Shown here piece by piece: positions 39,709-48,031 of a stretch of DNA of 64,000 nt. The notes under the pieces are model-generated. The model searched no databases. It was not told where the DNA came from and saw only the letters and a list, made by a program, of their open reading frames with translations. Every line of letters starts with the position of its first letter. The stretch's first letter is position 1. Source of the stretch: a bacterium (GTDB taxonomy: Bacteria > Krumholzibacteriota > Krumholzibacteriia > LZORAL124-64-63); assembly GCA_016703265.1 (NCBI GenBank), contig JADJCK010000015.1, positions 30,741-94,740 on the forward strand, given 5' to 3'. Position numbers and translations under genes: made by a program.

Positions 39709-41586
39709 ATGAACCATCTGCGCACGATTGCCGGGACCATGATCGCCCTCTTCCTGCTCGGCGCCCTTGCCGGCTGCGGCGGGGGCGGCGATCCGGTCGC
39801 GCCCGACGACGGCACACCGGCGGCCGTCACCGACCTTGAGACGGTGGCCGGCACCGACAACAGCGTCACCCTGGCCTGGACCGTGCCCGCGGCCGCCGCG
39901 AAGGCCGGCGGCTCGCTGGCCTACGACCTGCGCTACACGCTGCTGGGGCAGGAGGCTGCCGACCGTTCGCTGTGGACGGCGGCGCCGGCGCCGCTGGCGT
40001 TGACGGGCGCGGGCCAGACGCAGATGCATGTGGTGACCGGGCTCGCGGCGGGATCCACCTACGTGTTCAGCCTGGCCGCGCGGTACGGCAGCGGCGCGTG
40101 GTCGACGCCTTCGGCGCCGGCGGTCGGTACCGCAGCCGTGCAGCCCGACCAGACGCCGCCGGCCCGCGTGCAGGACCTGGTGCAGTATGCCGGCACCACC
40201 GGTTCCCTGACCGTGGCCTGGTCGCTGGCCGGCGACGACACCATCTATGGACGCGCCGAAGACTATGAAGTGCGCTATGCCGGCACGCCCCTCACAGCCG
40301 AAACCTGGGCTGCCGCCACGGTTGCCGATGAAGTGCCCGAGGCGCACCCGGTCCCCGGCAGGCTGATGCTGACGATCGACGGGCTTGTCGAGGGCCAGAC
40401 CTATCACGTGGGCCTGAAGGCGCTCGACGATGCCGGCCACGCCTCGGCGCTGTCGAACGTGGTGACCGCGAGCGCCGTCGCGATGCGCACCATCCACGTG
40501 CGCGTCGACGGCAGCGGCGATTACGCCAGGCTGAACGACGCGATCCACGCCGCGATGCCCGGCGACGTCGTGCTTGTGGGACCCGGTCGCTACACCTGGA
40601 CGAACCAGGGCGATGGCGACGCCACGCAGGGCCTGTTCGTCGTCCGGCGCGACCAGACCGACTTCACCATCCGCAGCGAGGCCGGCGCCGCTGCGACCAT
40701 TCTCGACGCCGAGCGGCAGGGTCGCGTCATGTACGTGGTCGGCGGCACGTTCGGCAGCGGCGAAGAGCGCACCTGGGCCGGCGTCACCATCGAGGGCTTC
40801 ACGTTCGTCAACGGGCTTGCGCTCGGCGTTGGCGGCGAGCTTGGCCCGCCGTGGGCCGGTGCCGGGCTGGCCCTGCACCTGACCGACACCCTCGTGCGCG
40901 ACTGCATCTTCCGCGACAACGAGGCGATCGAGGGCGGCGCGGTCTGGATGGGCGGCCAGGGCGGCTCGCGGCTGGAGAACTGCCTGCTCGAGAACAACGA
41001 GGCCGAATCCGGCGGCGCCGTCCACCTGGTCAACAGCGAGCCGGTGATGAGCCTGAGCGGCTGCATCATCCGGAACAACGTCGCGTCGCTGGCCGGTGGC
41101 GCCATCTACGCAGCCAATGTCGGCCTGGAGATGGACGACACCCTCGTCCACGGCAACCTGGCGATCGATCGCGGCGGCGCCATGTACATCGCGGCCCTTC
41201 ACGACGGCAGCTGGATCGAGGGCTGTTCGTTCCTGGGCAACACGGCGCCGATCGCCTCGGGCCTCCGGCTGGCCTATCCGATGACCTTGACGCTGCGCCG
41301 CAGCCTGGTTGCCGCGAACGGCGGCGGGGCGGGCATCGAGATCGTCGCTGTGGGCGTGGGTTCGGGCGCGGTGCTGAAGGCCGGCTGCAACCTGGTGTTC
41401 GGCAACAACGGTGGCAACGCGTGGCCCATCGGCACCATCGATCTCGGCGGCAACCTGGCGAGCGACCCGCTGCTGTGCCCCGACGGCTTGCATCCGTCGG
41501 CCGGCTCGCCCTGCCTGCCGGGCAACCGTGCCGGCGGCGACGAATGCGGCCTCATCGGCGCCCTCGGCCAGGGCTGCGGAGGCTGA
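39709..41586 (+). CDS. Lipoprotein with two fibronectin-III domains and a parallel beta-helix
   Basis: 625 residues. Lipoprotein signal with lipobox LAGC followed by Gly residues. Two Fn3-like domains at about 35-130 (AAVTDLETVAGTDNSVTLAW, TGLAAGSTYVFSLAA) and 140-255 (LEGQTYHVGLKALDDAGHAS-like pattern). From about 260 the sequence becomes a pectate-lyase-like right-handed beta-helix (VDGSGDYARLNDAIHAAMPG, CIIRNNVASLAGGAIY, LVHGNLAIDRGGAMYI). It resembles the beta-helix protein at 20182 in its 'GSGDY/F...DAI..A..GD' opening. Likely surface anchored; carbohydrate binding is possible but unproven. Confidence 0.8.
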   Translation: MNHLRTIAGTMIALFLLGALAGCGGGGDPVAPDDGTPAAVTDLETVAGTDNSVTLAWTVPAAAAKAGGSLAYDLRYTLLGQEAADRSLWTAAPAPLALTGAGQTQMHVVTGLAAGSTYVFSLAARYGSGAWSTPSAPAVGTAAVQPDQTPPARVQDLVQYAGTTGSLTVAWSLAGDDTIYGRAEDYEVRYAGTPLTAETWAAATVADEVPEAHPVPGRLMLTIDGLVEGQTYHVGLKALDDAGHASALSNVVTASAVAMRTIHVRVDGSGDYARLNDAIHAAMPGDVVLVGPGRYTWTNQGDGDATQGLFVVRRDQTDFTIRSEAGAAATILDAERQGRVMYVVGGTFGSGEERTWAGVTIEGFTFVNGLALGVGGELGPPWAGAGLALHLTDTLVRDCIFRDNEAIEGGAVWMGGQGGSRLENCLLENNEAESGGAVHLVNSEPVMSLSGCIIRNNVASLAGGAIYAANVGLEMDDTLVHGNLAIDRGGAMYIAALHDGSWIEGCSFLGNTAPIASGLRLAYPMTLTLRRSLVAANGGGAGIEIVAVGVGSGAVLKAGCNLVFGNNGGNAWPIGTIDLGGNLASDPLLCPDGLHPSAGSPCLPGNRAGGDECGLIGALGQGCGG

Positions 41587-41591
41587 GCGGG

Positions 41592-41909
41592 ATGGCGATC
41601 ATCGAAGGTCCCGGCGGCCCCGTCGAACTGGATGAACGGGGCTACCTGAAGAACGCCGCCGACTGGACGCGCGAACTGGCCCCGCTGCTGGCTTCGCGCG
41701 AAGGCCTGCGCCAGCTCACGCCCGACCACTGGCGCCTGATCGAGGTCATGCGCGCGCATCATGCCGAGCGCGGCGCCATGCCGATGATCCGCGAGCTCTG
41801 CCGCGCCACCGGCTTCTCGCTGCAGCGCATCTACGAACTGTTCCCGAAGGGGCCGGGGCAGGACGCTTGCCGCGTGGCCGGGCTGCCGAAGCCGGACTCC
41901 TGCGTCTAG
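41592..41909 (+). CDS. dsrC: DsrC/TusE-family sulfur-trafficking protein (DsrC type)
   Basis: 105-residue soluble protein. VELDERGYLKNAADWTREL opens the fold, and the C-terminal arm ACRVAGLPKPDSCV carries both conserved cysteines, Cys93 and Cys104 (penultimate), which form the redox trisulfide-carrying pair in dissimilatory sulfite reduction. TusE proteins for tRNA thiolation keep only the last one, so this is DsrC-like. No dsrAB, dsrMKJOP or tus genes are in the window; stand-alone DsrC-like proteins also occur as possible regulators. The start at 41592 follows the lipoprotein stop by 5 bases. Its stop overlaps the convergent mutM stop. Confidence 0.9.
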   Translation: MAIIEGPGGPVELDERGYLKNAADWTRELAPLLASREGLRQLTPDHWRLIEVMRAHHAERGAMPMIRELCRATGFSLQRIYELFPKGPGQDACRVAGLPKPDSCV

Positions 41910-42727
41910 CGCTCGGGCTGGCAGGCAGGGCACCAGCTGCTGGAGCGGCCCCCGATCACCATCCGCTCGATGGTCGTGCCGCAGTCGCGGCAGGGCTCGC
42001 CGCCGCGCCCGTACACGCGCAGCTTGCGCCGGAAATTGCCCGGCTGGCCGTGGAAGTTGCGGAAATCGAGGAAGGTGGTGCCACCGTGCCTGATGGCCAG
42101 GCGCAGCACCCGCTTCGCGCGGCGCAGCACCTCGCGCAGTACGGCTTCGTCGAGGTCGCGCGGCCGCGCCAGCGGATGCACGCCGGCCAGGAACAGCGAC
42201 TCGTCGGCGTAGATGTTGCCCAGCCCCGCCGCGACGCCCTGGTCGAGCAGCACGCTCTTGAACGGCGCGCCGCGACCGCGCACCCGCGCCAGCCAGTCGG
42301 CGGTCTTCACCGTCATCATGTCGGGACCCACGTGGGCCAGCGCGGCCGGCGACGTGCCGTCTTCCACCAGCGTCAGGCGGCCGAACTTGCGCACGTCGCG
42401 GAAGTGGACGGCATGCCCGTCGAAGTCGAAGGTCACGTGCACATGGCGGTCGGGCTCGTAGTCGGGCTGGGCCAGGAACTGGCCCGTCATGCGCAGGTGG
42501 ATCATGAGGAACGAAGCGGTGCCGGCGTCGTCCTCGAAGCGGGCGATGAGGTATTTGCCGTGGCGATGCAGTCCGGTCAGCCGGCGTTGCAGCAGCGCCG
42601 CGCGCACCGCCTTGGGCGACGGCTCGAACACGCCGCCCCAGCGGATTTCCAGGCCCGTCAGGCGGCGCCCGGTGAGTGCCGCCGACAGGGCGCGGCCGAC
42701 GCTTTCGACCTCGGGCAGTTCCGGCAC
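41906..42727 (-). CDS. mutM: Formamidopyrimidine-DNA glycosylase (MutM/Fpg)
   Basis: Bifunctional glycosylase/AP lyase removing 8-oxoguanine and FaPy lesions. 273 residues. The N-terminus PELPEVES supplies the catalytic Pro and Glu; Lys in HRHGKYL and the helix-two-turn-helix (GLGNIYADESLFLAGVHP) are conserved. The C-terminal zinc finger has CRDC and CPAC pairs. Its stop overlaps the dsrC stop on the other strand and its start overlaps the djlA-like stop by one base, so the latter two form a minus-strand operon. Confidence 0.96.
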   Translation of the reverse strand: MPELPEVESVGRALSAALTGRRLTGLEIRWGGVFEPSPKAVRAALLQRRLTGLHRHGKYLIARFEDDAGTASFLMIHLRMTGQFLAQPDYEPDRHVHVTFDFDGHAVHFRDVRKFGRLTLVEDGTSPAALAHVGPDMMTVKTADWLARVRGRGAPFKSVLLDQGVAAGLGNIYADESLFLAGVHPLARPRDLDEAVLREVLRRAKRVLRLAIRHGGTTFLDFRNFHGQPGNFRRKLRVYGRGGEPCRDCGTTIERMVIGGRSSSWCPACQPER

Positions 42728-43542
42728 TACAATCCCCGCGATTCCTTGACGGCGTCATATGCAGCGTTGATCTGGCGCATCTTCTCGTCGGCGAACTTCC
42801 GGAAGTCCTCGCCCATGCCCTTGTTCACCACCACGTCGGGGTGATGCTCGCGCGCGAGCCGCCGGTACGCCTTCTTCACTTCCTCGTCGGTGGCATCGCG
42901 CGTCACGCCCAGCACCGCGTAGGAGGCGTCGATGCTGCGCCGCGGGTCGAACATGGCCGCGGCCGTCTCATAGTCGCGCGCGTTCAGGCCCATCTCGCGG
43001 GCGATCGAGCGCAGCAGCCGGTCCTCGGCCTGGTCGATGCCGGCGTCGGCCGCCGCCACACTCATCAGCAGCGCCATCAGGTCGCGCAACCGGTCGGGCT
43101 CGTGGCCGATCAGGGCCCGCACCTGGCGCGCGAATTCCTCGGCCGGGACGGCCGAATCACGCGCCTGGTTGAACAGACTGGCGGCCACGCGCCGGTCTTC
43201 GGGCGACATGCCCAGGCGGTCGCGCAGGAAGGCGTCGAACGAGCGCACTTCCTGTTCGGTCACGCGCCCGTCCGCCTTGGCCACCTTGGCCGCCAGGCTG
43301 ATCATCGCCACCAGGAAGGCCTGCTGGGCCTGCCGGGCGTCGCGCACGGGGGCGCCGTAGGGGCTGTTGCCGTAAGTTCTCTGGTTGTAGCCGGTTGACC
43401 CGTAGTTGCTGGGGCCGCCCATGGACGGACGCGGGCCCGACTCGCCGATGTTCGCGCCGATGGCGCCACCGACAATGGCCCCGAACGGACCGAACATCAT
43501 GAATCCGAGGCTCCCGCCCACCAGCGTACCCAGCAAACCCAT
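42727..43542 (-). CDS. djlA: DjlA-like co-chaperone (TerB-like plus J domain)
   Basis: 271 residues. An N-terminal glycine-rich membrane segment (GSLGFMMFGPFGAIVGGAIG) is followed by a short linker, a TerB-like helical domain at about 70-190 (AMISLAAKVAKADGRVTEQE, SVAAADAGIDQAEDRLL) and a C-terminal J domain (YAVLGVTRDATDEEVKKAYR, with the essential HPD in AREHHPDVV). This is the layout of DjlA, which recruits DnaK to the inner membrane. It lies upstream of mutM with a one-base overlap. Confidence 0.9.
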   Translation of the reverse strand: MGLLGTLVGGSLGFMMFGPFGAIVGGAIGANIGESGPRPSMGGPSNYGSTGYNQRTYGNSPYGAPVRDARQAQQAFLVAMISLAAKVAKADGRVTEQEVRSFDAFLRDRLGMSPEDRRVAASLFNQARDSAVPAEEFARQVRALIGHEPDRLRDLMALLMSVAAADAGIDQAEDRLLRSIAREMGLNARDYETAAAMFDPRRSIDASYAVLGVTRDATDEEVKKAYRRLAREHHPDVVVNKGMGEDFRKFADEKMRQINAAYDAVKESRGL

Positions 43543-43733
43543 GTCCGCGCGCCTTTCCGTCCAGGTTCCGGGGACCGCATGATAGGCCGTGTCCGGGCCC
43601 CGGGCAACCTTACCTGCCCCGGGTACAATGTATTCAAGATAAACGCATGCCGGTCGATATGTTCGCGGTACGCAGGGAGCGTCCGTTCACCGCGAGCCGC
43701 ACCGGCGGCGCGCCAGTACCCGGGGAAAGCGCC

Positions 43734-44141
43734 ATGAACATCCTTGTCGTGGAAGATGACTTCATCAGCCGTCGGTTGCTCTGCCGCTACCTGGAAAAAA
43801 TCGGCAACTGCGATGTCGCCATCAACGGCGCTGAGGCCGTGGCGGCGGTCCATGACGCCCTGCATGCCCAGGCGCACTATGACCTCATCTGCCTGGACAT
43901 CATGATGCCCGGCATGAGCGGGCAGGAGGCGCTCGAGGCCATCCGCAAGCTCGAGATCGAGCATGACATCCACGTCGGCCAGGGCGCCCGCGTGATCATG
44001 ACCACGGCGCTGGAGGACCACAAGGCCGTGCGGCAGGCCTTCAAGGCGTCGGCTGACGGCTACCTGGTCAAGCCGATCGAGAAGCTGAAGCTCTTCAAGC
44101 TGCTGAACGAACTGGGCCTGCAGACGACGATCGCCGGCTGA
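43734..44141 (+). CDS. Single-domain response regulator
   Basis: 135 residues, receiver domain only. ILVVEDDFISRRLLCRYL gives the acidic pocket, the phosphoacceptor Asp lies in ICLDIMMPGMSG, and the conserved Thr and Lys in MTTALEDHK and YLVKPIEKLKL. The start at 43734 is set by GGGGAAAG and by the receiver fold; an upstream ATG would add about 29 unrelated residues. It precedes cheR by 4 bases. Confidence 0.9.
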   Translation: MNILVVEDDFISRRLLCRYLEKIGNCDVAINGAEAVAAVHDALHAQAHYDLICLDIMMPGMSGQEALEAIRKLEIEHDIHVGQGARVIMTTALEDHKAVRQAFKASADGYLVKPIEKLKLFKLLNELGLQTTIAG

Positions 44142-44145
44142 CGAC

Positions 44146-45015
44146 ATGGCGACACTGACCGCACCGCGCACCGACACGCCCGCAGACCGCATCAGCGATC
44201 GCGAGTTCAACGCGATCCGCGACCTGGTCTACGCACGCTTCGGCATCACCCTTGGCGACCACAAGAAGAGCCTGGTGGTCGGGCGCCTGCAGAAGGTGCT
44301 TGCCCAGCGCGGATTCCGCACGTTCCAGCAGTACTACGACTGGCTGAAGAACGATGCTTCGGGCCAGGGCCTCGAGGAACTGGCCAATCGCATCACGACC
44401 AACCACACGTTCTTCAACCGCGAGCCGGCCCACTTCGAGTTCTTCGCCGACACGCTGCTGCCGCAACTGGTCGAGCGGCGCCGCGCGGAAAACCGCCGCG
44501 AACTGCGCTTCTGGTGCGCGGGCTGCTCGTCGGGCGAGGAACCCTATACGCTGATGATGCTGATGCGCGAGCACCTGGGTGCCGACGCGCCCAACTGGAA
44601 GTCGATCCTGTTGGCGACCGACCTGTCGGAAACCGTGCTCCGCAAGGCCATCAACGGCGTCTACGACGCTGAGCGCGTCAGCCAGATGCCGCTGCAGCTG
44701 CGCCGCCGCTGGTTCGTCGCGCATAAGGACGGCAACGTCCGCGTGCACGACGACATCCGTCGCGCGGTCATTTTCAAGCGGCACAACCTGATGTCGGCCA
44801 CGTTCCCGTTCCATCACCAGTTCGATGCCGTCTTCTGCCGCAACGTCATGATCTACTTCGATCACCAGACGCGGCTCGAGCTGGTCACCAAGTTCCACCA
44901 CCACACGGCGCCGGGCGGCTACCTGTTCATCGGCCACTCGGAAACACTCGGACGTGACGAGACTCCCTACGAGTACGTCATGCCGGCACTCTACCGCAAA
45001 CGGCCCCAGGGCTGA
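44146..45015 (+). CDS. cheR: CheR-type protein-glutamate methyltransferase
   Basis: 289 residues. The N-terminal helical domain (ISDREFNAIRDLVYARFGI) and the C-terminal SAM-dependent methyltransferase domain with motif I FWCAGCSSGEEPYTL, NHTFFNREPAHF and CRNVMIYFD are diagnostic. CheR methylates chemoreceptor glutamates using S-adenosylmethionine. No receptor, cheA, cheW or cheB is in this window, so it may belong to a distributed or non-motility pathway. It is sandwiched between two receivers. Confidence 0.92.
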   Translation: MATLTAPRTDTPADRISDREFNAIRDLVYARFGITLGDHKKSLVVGRLQKVLAQRGFRTFQQYYDWLKNDASGQGLEELANRITTNHTFFNREPAHFEFFADTLLPQLVERRRAENRRELRFWCAGCSSGEEPYTLMMLMREHLGADAPNWKSILLATDLSETVLRKAINGVYDAERVSQMPLQLRRRWFVAHKDGNVRVHDDIRRAVIFKRHNLMSATFPFHHQFDAVFCRNVMIYFDHQTRLELVTKFHHHTAPGGYLFIGHSETLGRDETPYEYVMPALYRKRPQG

Positions 45016-45024
45016 GGAGACGTC

Positions 45025-45411
45025 ATGGCCAGGATCCTGATCGCCGAGGACGATCCCATGGTGCGCCGCACCATCACCAAGGGCCTGGCGCCGCTCCAGC
45101 ACGATCTGCTGTTCGTGAGCGACGGCATCCACGCCATGGACGTCCTGCGCTGCAACCCCTGCTTCGACCTGCTGATCACCGACATCTCGATGCCGCTGCT
45201 CGACGGCCGCCAGCTGGTGAGCACCATCGCGCACGACAAGGCGCTGTGCGACCTGCCCGTGCTGATCATGTCGGGCGTGGTGGGCGTGAACGAGATCTCC
45301 GACCTGCTGGACCTCGGCGCCTCGGCGTTCCTGGCCAAGCCCCTGAACATGAAGGCCCTGCGCGAGGACGTGACGAACTGCCTGGAGCTGCGGTCGGCCG
45401 GCGTCCGCTGA
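45025..45411 (+). CDS. CheY-like single-domain response regulator
   Basis: 128 residues. ILIAEDDPMVRRTITKGL, phosphoacceptor Asp in LLITDISMPLLDG, and Lys in FLAKPLNMKAL mark a complete receiver without an output domain. It begins 9 bases after cheR and ends the small signalling operon just before a terminator. Confidence 0.9.
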   Translation: MARILIAEDDPMVRRTITKGLAPLQHDLLFVSDGIHAMDVLRCNPCFDLLITDISMPLLDGRQLVSTIAHDKALCDLPVLIMSGVVGVNEISDLLDLGASAFLAKPLNMKALREDVTNCLELRSAGVR

Positions 45412-45423
45412 ACGGATCGAGAG

Positions 45424-45466
45424 CGGCCCCTTGCCGACGCGGAAGCGGTTGGCAAGGGGCCGTTTC
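45424..45466 (+). terminator. Rho-independent terminator after the REC-cheR-REC operon
   Basis: A 12-bp perfect stem (CGGCCCCTTGCC at 45424-45435 with GGCAAGGGGCCG at 45451-45462) encloses a 15-nt loop and is followed by TTT. The T-run is short but the stem is very strong. Confidence 0.8.
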
Positions 45467-45533
45467 CGTCCTATCGTGCGCAGATGGCCGCGGGCGGACG
45501 CCCGCCGCCGCACCCCGAGAGGAAAATCGCGAC

Positions 45534-47381
45534 ATGTGGACCCAACGCCCCGTGCTGTTCGCCGGCCCCGATGCCCCGGGCGGCTCGCCCCTCGAGCGTG
45601 ACCGCATCGAGGCCCGCTACAAATGGCGGCCCGAACTCATCTACGCCGACTGGGCGGCCTGGGAGCGCGACTTCGTCCAACTGGAGGGCACCCTGCCCGG
45701 CCTGGCCGCGCGCCAGGGCTCCCTGTCCGAATCGGGCGCGGCCCTGCTGGCCGCGATCGAGGCCACCCAGGAAGCCCGCCGCCGCCTCGAGCGCCTTCTC
45801 ATCTTCGCCAACCTGCGGAGCGACGAGGACACGCGCGTGGGCGAGAACACGGCGCGCAAGGGCCGCGCGGCCAGCCTCTCGGTGCGCTATGCCGAGGCCG
45901 TCAGCTGGTTCGAGTCCGAGGTTCTGGAGATCGAGCCCGAACGGCTGGCTGCGCTGGTCGCTTCCGAGGCCGGTCTGGGCCTGTATGCGCACTTCTTTGA
46001 GAACATCCACCGCGGCCGCGCCCACACGCTGCCTGCCGACCAGGAGGCGCTGCTGGCCGGCGCCGGCCTCATGTCGCGCGGCGCCGGCCAGGTCTTCAAC
46101 GCCTTCGACAATGCCGACCTGCGGCTGGGCGAGGTGACCGACGAGGAGGGCCACCGCGTCACCCTGACCAAGGCGCGCCACCAGAAGTTCATGAAGTCGC
46201 CCGATCGGCGCCTGCGGCAGGAATCGTACGAGATGTTCCTCGATGCCTACGGCGCCATGCAGAACACGCTGGCGGCAAACCTGGACGCCAACGTGAAGAA
46301 CCACGTCTTCTTCGCGCAGGCCCGCCGCCATGAAGGCACGCTCGAGGCCGCCCTGCATCCCGACGGCGTGCCGCCGTCGGTCTTCCACGCGCTGGTCGAG
46401 TCGGTCGGCGCCCACACCGCCGTCATGCACCGCTACACGGCGCTGAAGAAGCGCGTCCTGAAGCTGGACCCGCTGCGCGAGCACGACCTTTCGGCCCCGC
46501 TGTTCGCCGACGGCGAATTCAGCTTCGAGTACGACAACGCCTGCACGATGCTGCTCGACGCCTTCGCGCCGCTGGGCCCCGACTACGTGGCGACGGTGCG
46601 CGGCGGCATCGAGGGCGGCTGGATCGATGTCCACGAGAACGCCGGCAAGCGCAGCGGCGGCTATTCGAGCGGCTCGTACGACACGGCGCCCTACATCCTG
46701 CTGAACTGGAGCGGGCAGCTGGGCGACACCTTCACCCTGGCCCACGAACTGGGCCACTCGCTGCACACCTGGCTCGCGGCGCGCCACCAGCCGTACGTGT
46801 ACGGCGACTATCCCATCTTCACGGCCGAGGTGGCCTCCACCTTCAACGAGCTGCTGACGATGGACCACCTCCTGCGCACGACCACCGACCCGCGCCGGCG
46901 CCTCTACCTGCTGGACTACCACCTGTCGCAGATCAACAACACGGTCTTCCGGCAGACGATGTTCGCCGAGTTCGAGCTGCGCATCCACCAGCTGGGCGAA
47001 CAGGGCGAAACCCTGACGGCCCAGTCGCTGAACGCCCTCTACCTGGAGCTCCTGGTCAAGTACTGGGGCCCCGAAGTGGCGTTCGACGCGGCCCGCAGCC
47101 CCCTCACCTGGAGCCGCATCCCGCACTTCTTCTACAACTTCTACGTCTACCAGTACGCCACGGCGTACTCGGCGGCCGTGGCCCTGTCCCGCAAGGTGCT
47201 GCGCGGCGGCCCAGACGATCGGGAACAATACCTCGACATCCTGCGTTCGGGGTGCAGTCGTTATCCCGTCGAAACCGTGCGCCTGGGCGGCGTCGACCTG
47301 GCCTCGCCGGGTCCCATGCAGGACGTCATCACCCTGTTCGGCGAGCTGGTCGACCAGGTCGAATCCCTCCTGGAGTCGTGA
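45534..47381 (+). CDS. pepF: Oligoendopeptidase F (M3 family metallopeptidase)
   Basis: 615-residue cytosolic zinc peptidase that cleaves short peptides. The zinc motif HELGH is at residues 404-408, with the third ligand Glu in the downstream FTAEVASTFNE block. RSGGYSSGSYDTAPYILLNW and PHFFYNFYVYQYATAYSAA are typical of PepF. GAGAGG lies upstream of the ATG at 45534. It probably has its own promoter after the terminator, and the following gene starts 2 bases after its stop. Confidence 0.95.
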   Translation: MWTQRPVLFAGPDAPGGSPLERDRIEARYKWRPELIYADWAAWERDFVQLEGTLPGLAARQGSLSESGAALLAAIEATQEARRRLERLLIFANLRSDEDTRVGENTARKGRAASLSVRYAEAVSWFESEVLEIEPERLAALVASEAGLGLYAHFFENIHRGRAHTLPADQEALLAGAGLMSRGAGQVFNAFDNADLRLGEVTDEEGHRVTLTKARHQKFMKSPDRRLRQESYEMFLDAYGAMQNTLAANLDANVKNHVFFAQARRHEGTLEAALHPDGVPPSVFHALVESVGAHTAVMHRYTALKKRVLKLDPLREHDLSAPLFADGEFSFEYDNACTMLLDAFAPLGPDYVATVRGGIEGGWIDVHENAGKRSGGYSSGSYDTAPYILLNWSGQLGDTFTLAHELGHSLHTWLAARHQPYVYGDYPIFTAEVASTFNELLTMDHLLRTTTDPRRRLYLLDYHLSQINNTVFRQTMFAEFELRIHQLGEQGETLTAQSLNALYLELLVKYWGPEVAFDAARSPLTWSRIPHFFYNFYVYQYATAYSAAVALSRKVLRGGPDDREQYLDILRSGCSRYPVETVRLGGVDLASPGPMQDVITLFGELVDQVESLLES

Positions 47382-47383
47382 GC

Positions 47384-48031
47384 ATGAAGTCGAATCGCAG
47401 TTTTCTCGCTGTCCTGGGCGTCGTGTCGGCCATGGCCTTCTGGAACTACGGGGCCTTCGCCGTCGCGGCCACACCGCCCCCGCCGCCGTCGACCGGTACG
47501 AACACGAGATTCGACGACCTGCCGGACAGCCGCAATCCCATCGCCTACAAGTCGGCCGAAGGCCAGTTCAGCACGACGTTTCCCACCGGTTGCGCACGCC
47601 TGCACACGCGCACGAACCAGGCCGGCGAAGACTCTCCCCGCACCGACATCTACGTAGCCTTCGTGACCTGCGAACGCGCGGGCACCACCGGCGAAGGTTG
47701 CCTGGTCAACGTCCGCCGGGGCGTGGCGGGCGGCCTGACCGCCAAGGCGGCCTCCGATTCGGTGATGAACGAGATCCGCGAACTGCTCGCCGTCTACAGC
47801 GTGGTCCCCGCCCGCCAGACCCCGCTGCGCCGCGATTTCGGCAAGCACGGCATCGTCGAAGGCCTCGATGTCCAGGCCCACCCGCAATCCGGCACCGGCG
47901 ATGTCTGGATCCGCGGCCTGCTTCGCGGCGACGACATGTACTTTCTCGTCGCCTGGAAGACCGCCGGCGGCCTCTTCGACGACCCCGAGTACGCCCTGTT
48001 CTTCGACGGCTTCAGGCCCTGGGTGGAATAG
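47384..48031 (+). CDS. Secreted protein of unknown function
   Basis: 215 residues; MKSNRSFLAVLGVVSAMAFW and the following AFAVAATP form a signal peptide, then a Pro-rich linker (PPPPPS). The mature domain (NPIAYKSAEGQFSTTFPTGC, DIYVAFVTCERAG, EGLDVQAHPQSGTGDVW, YFLVAWKTAGGLFDD) has an alpha/beta pattern seen in small stress or 'PsbP/LpqN-like' secreted domains, without a firm match. Two cysteines could form a disulfide. It starts 2 bases after pepF. Its 3' end overlaps the convergent HNH gene by 20 bases. Confidence 0.65.
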   Translation: MKSNRSFLAVLGVVSAMAFWNYGAFAVAATPPPPPSTGTNTRFDDLPDSRNPIAYKSAEGQFSTTFPTGCARLHTRTNQAGEDSPRTDIYVAFVTCERAGTTGEGCLVNVRRGVAGGLTAKAASDSVMNEIRELLAVYSVVPARQTPLRRDFGKHGIVEGLDVQAHPQSGTGDVWIRGLLRGDDMYFLVAWKTAGGLFDDPEYALFFDGFRPWVE

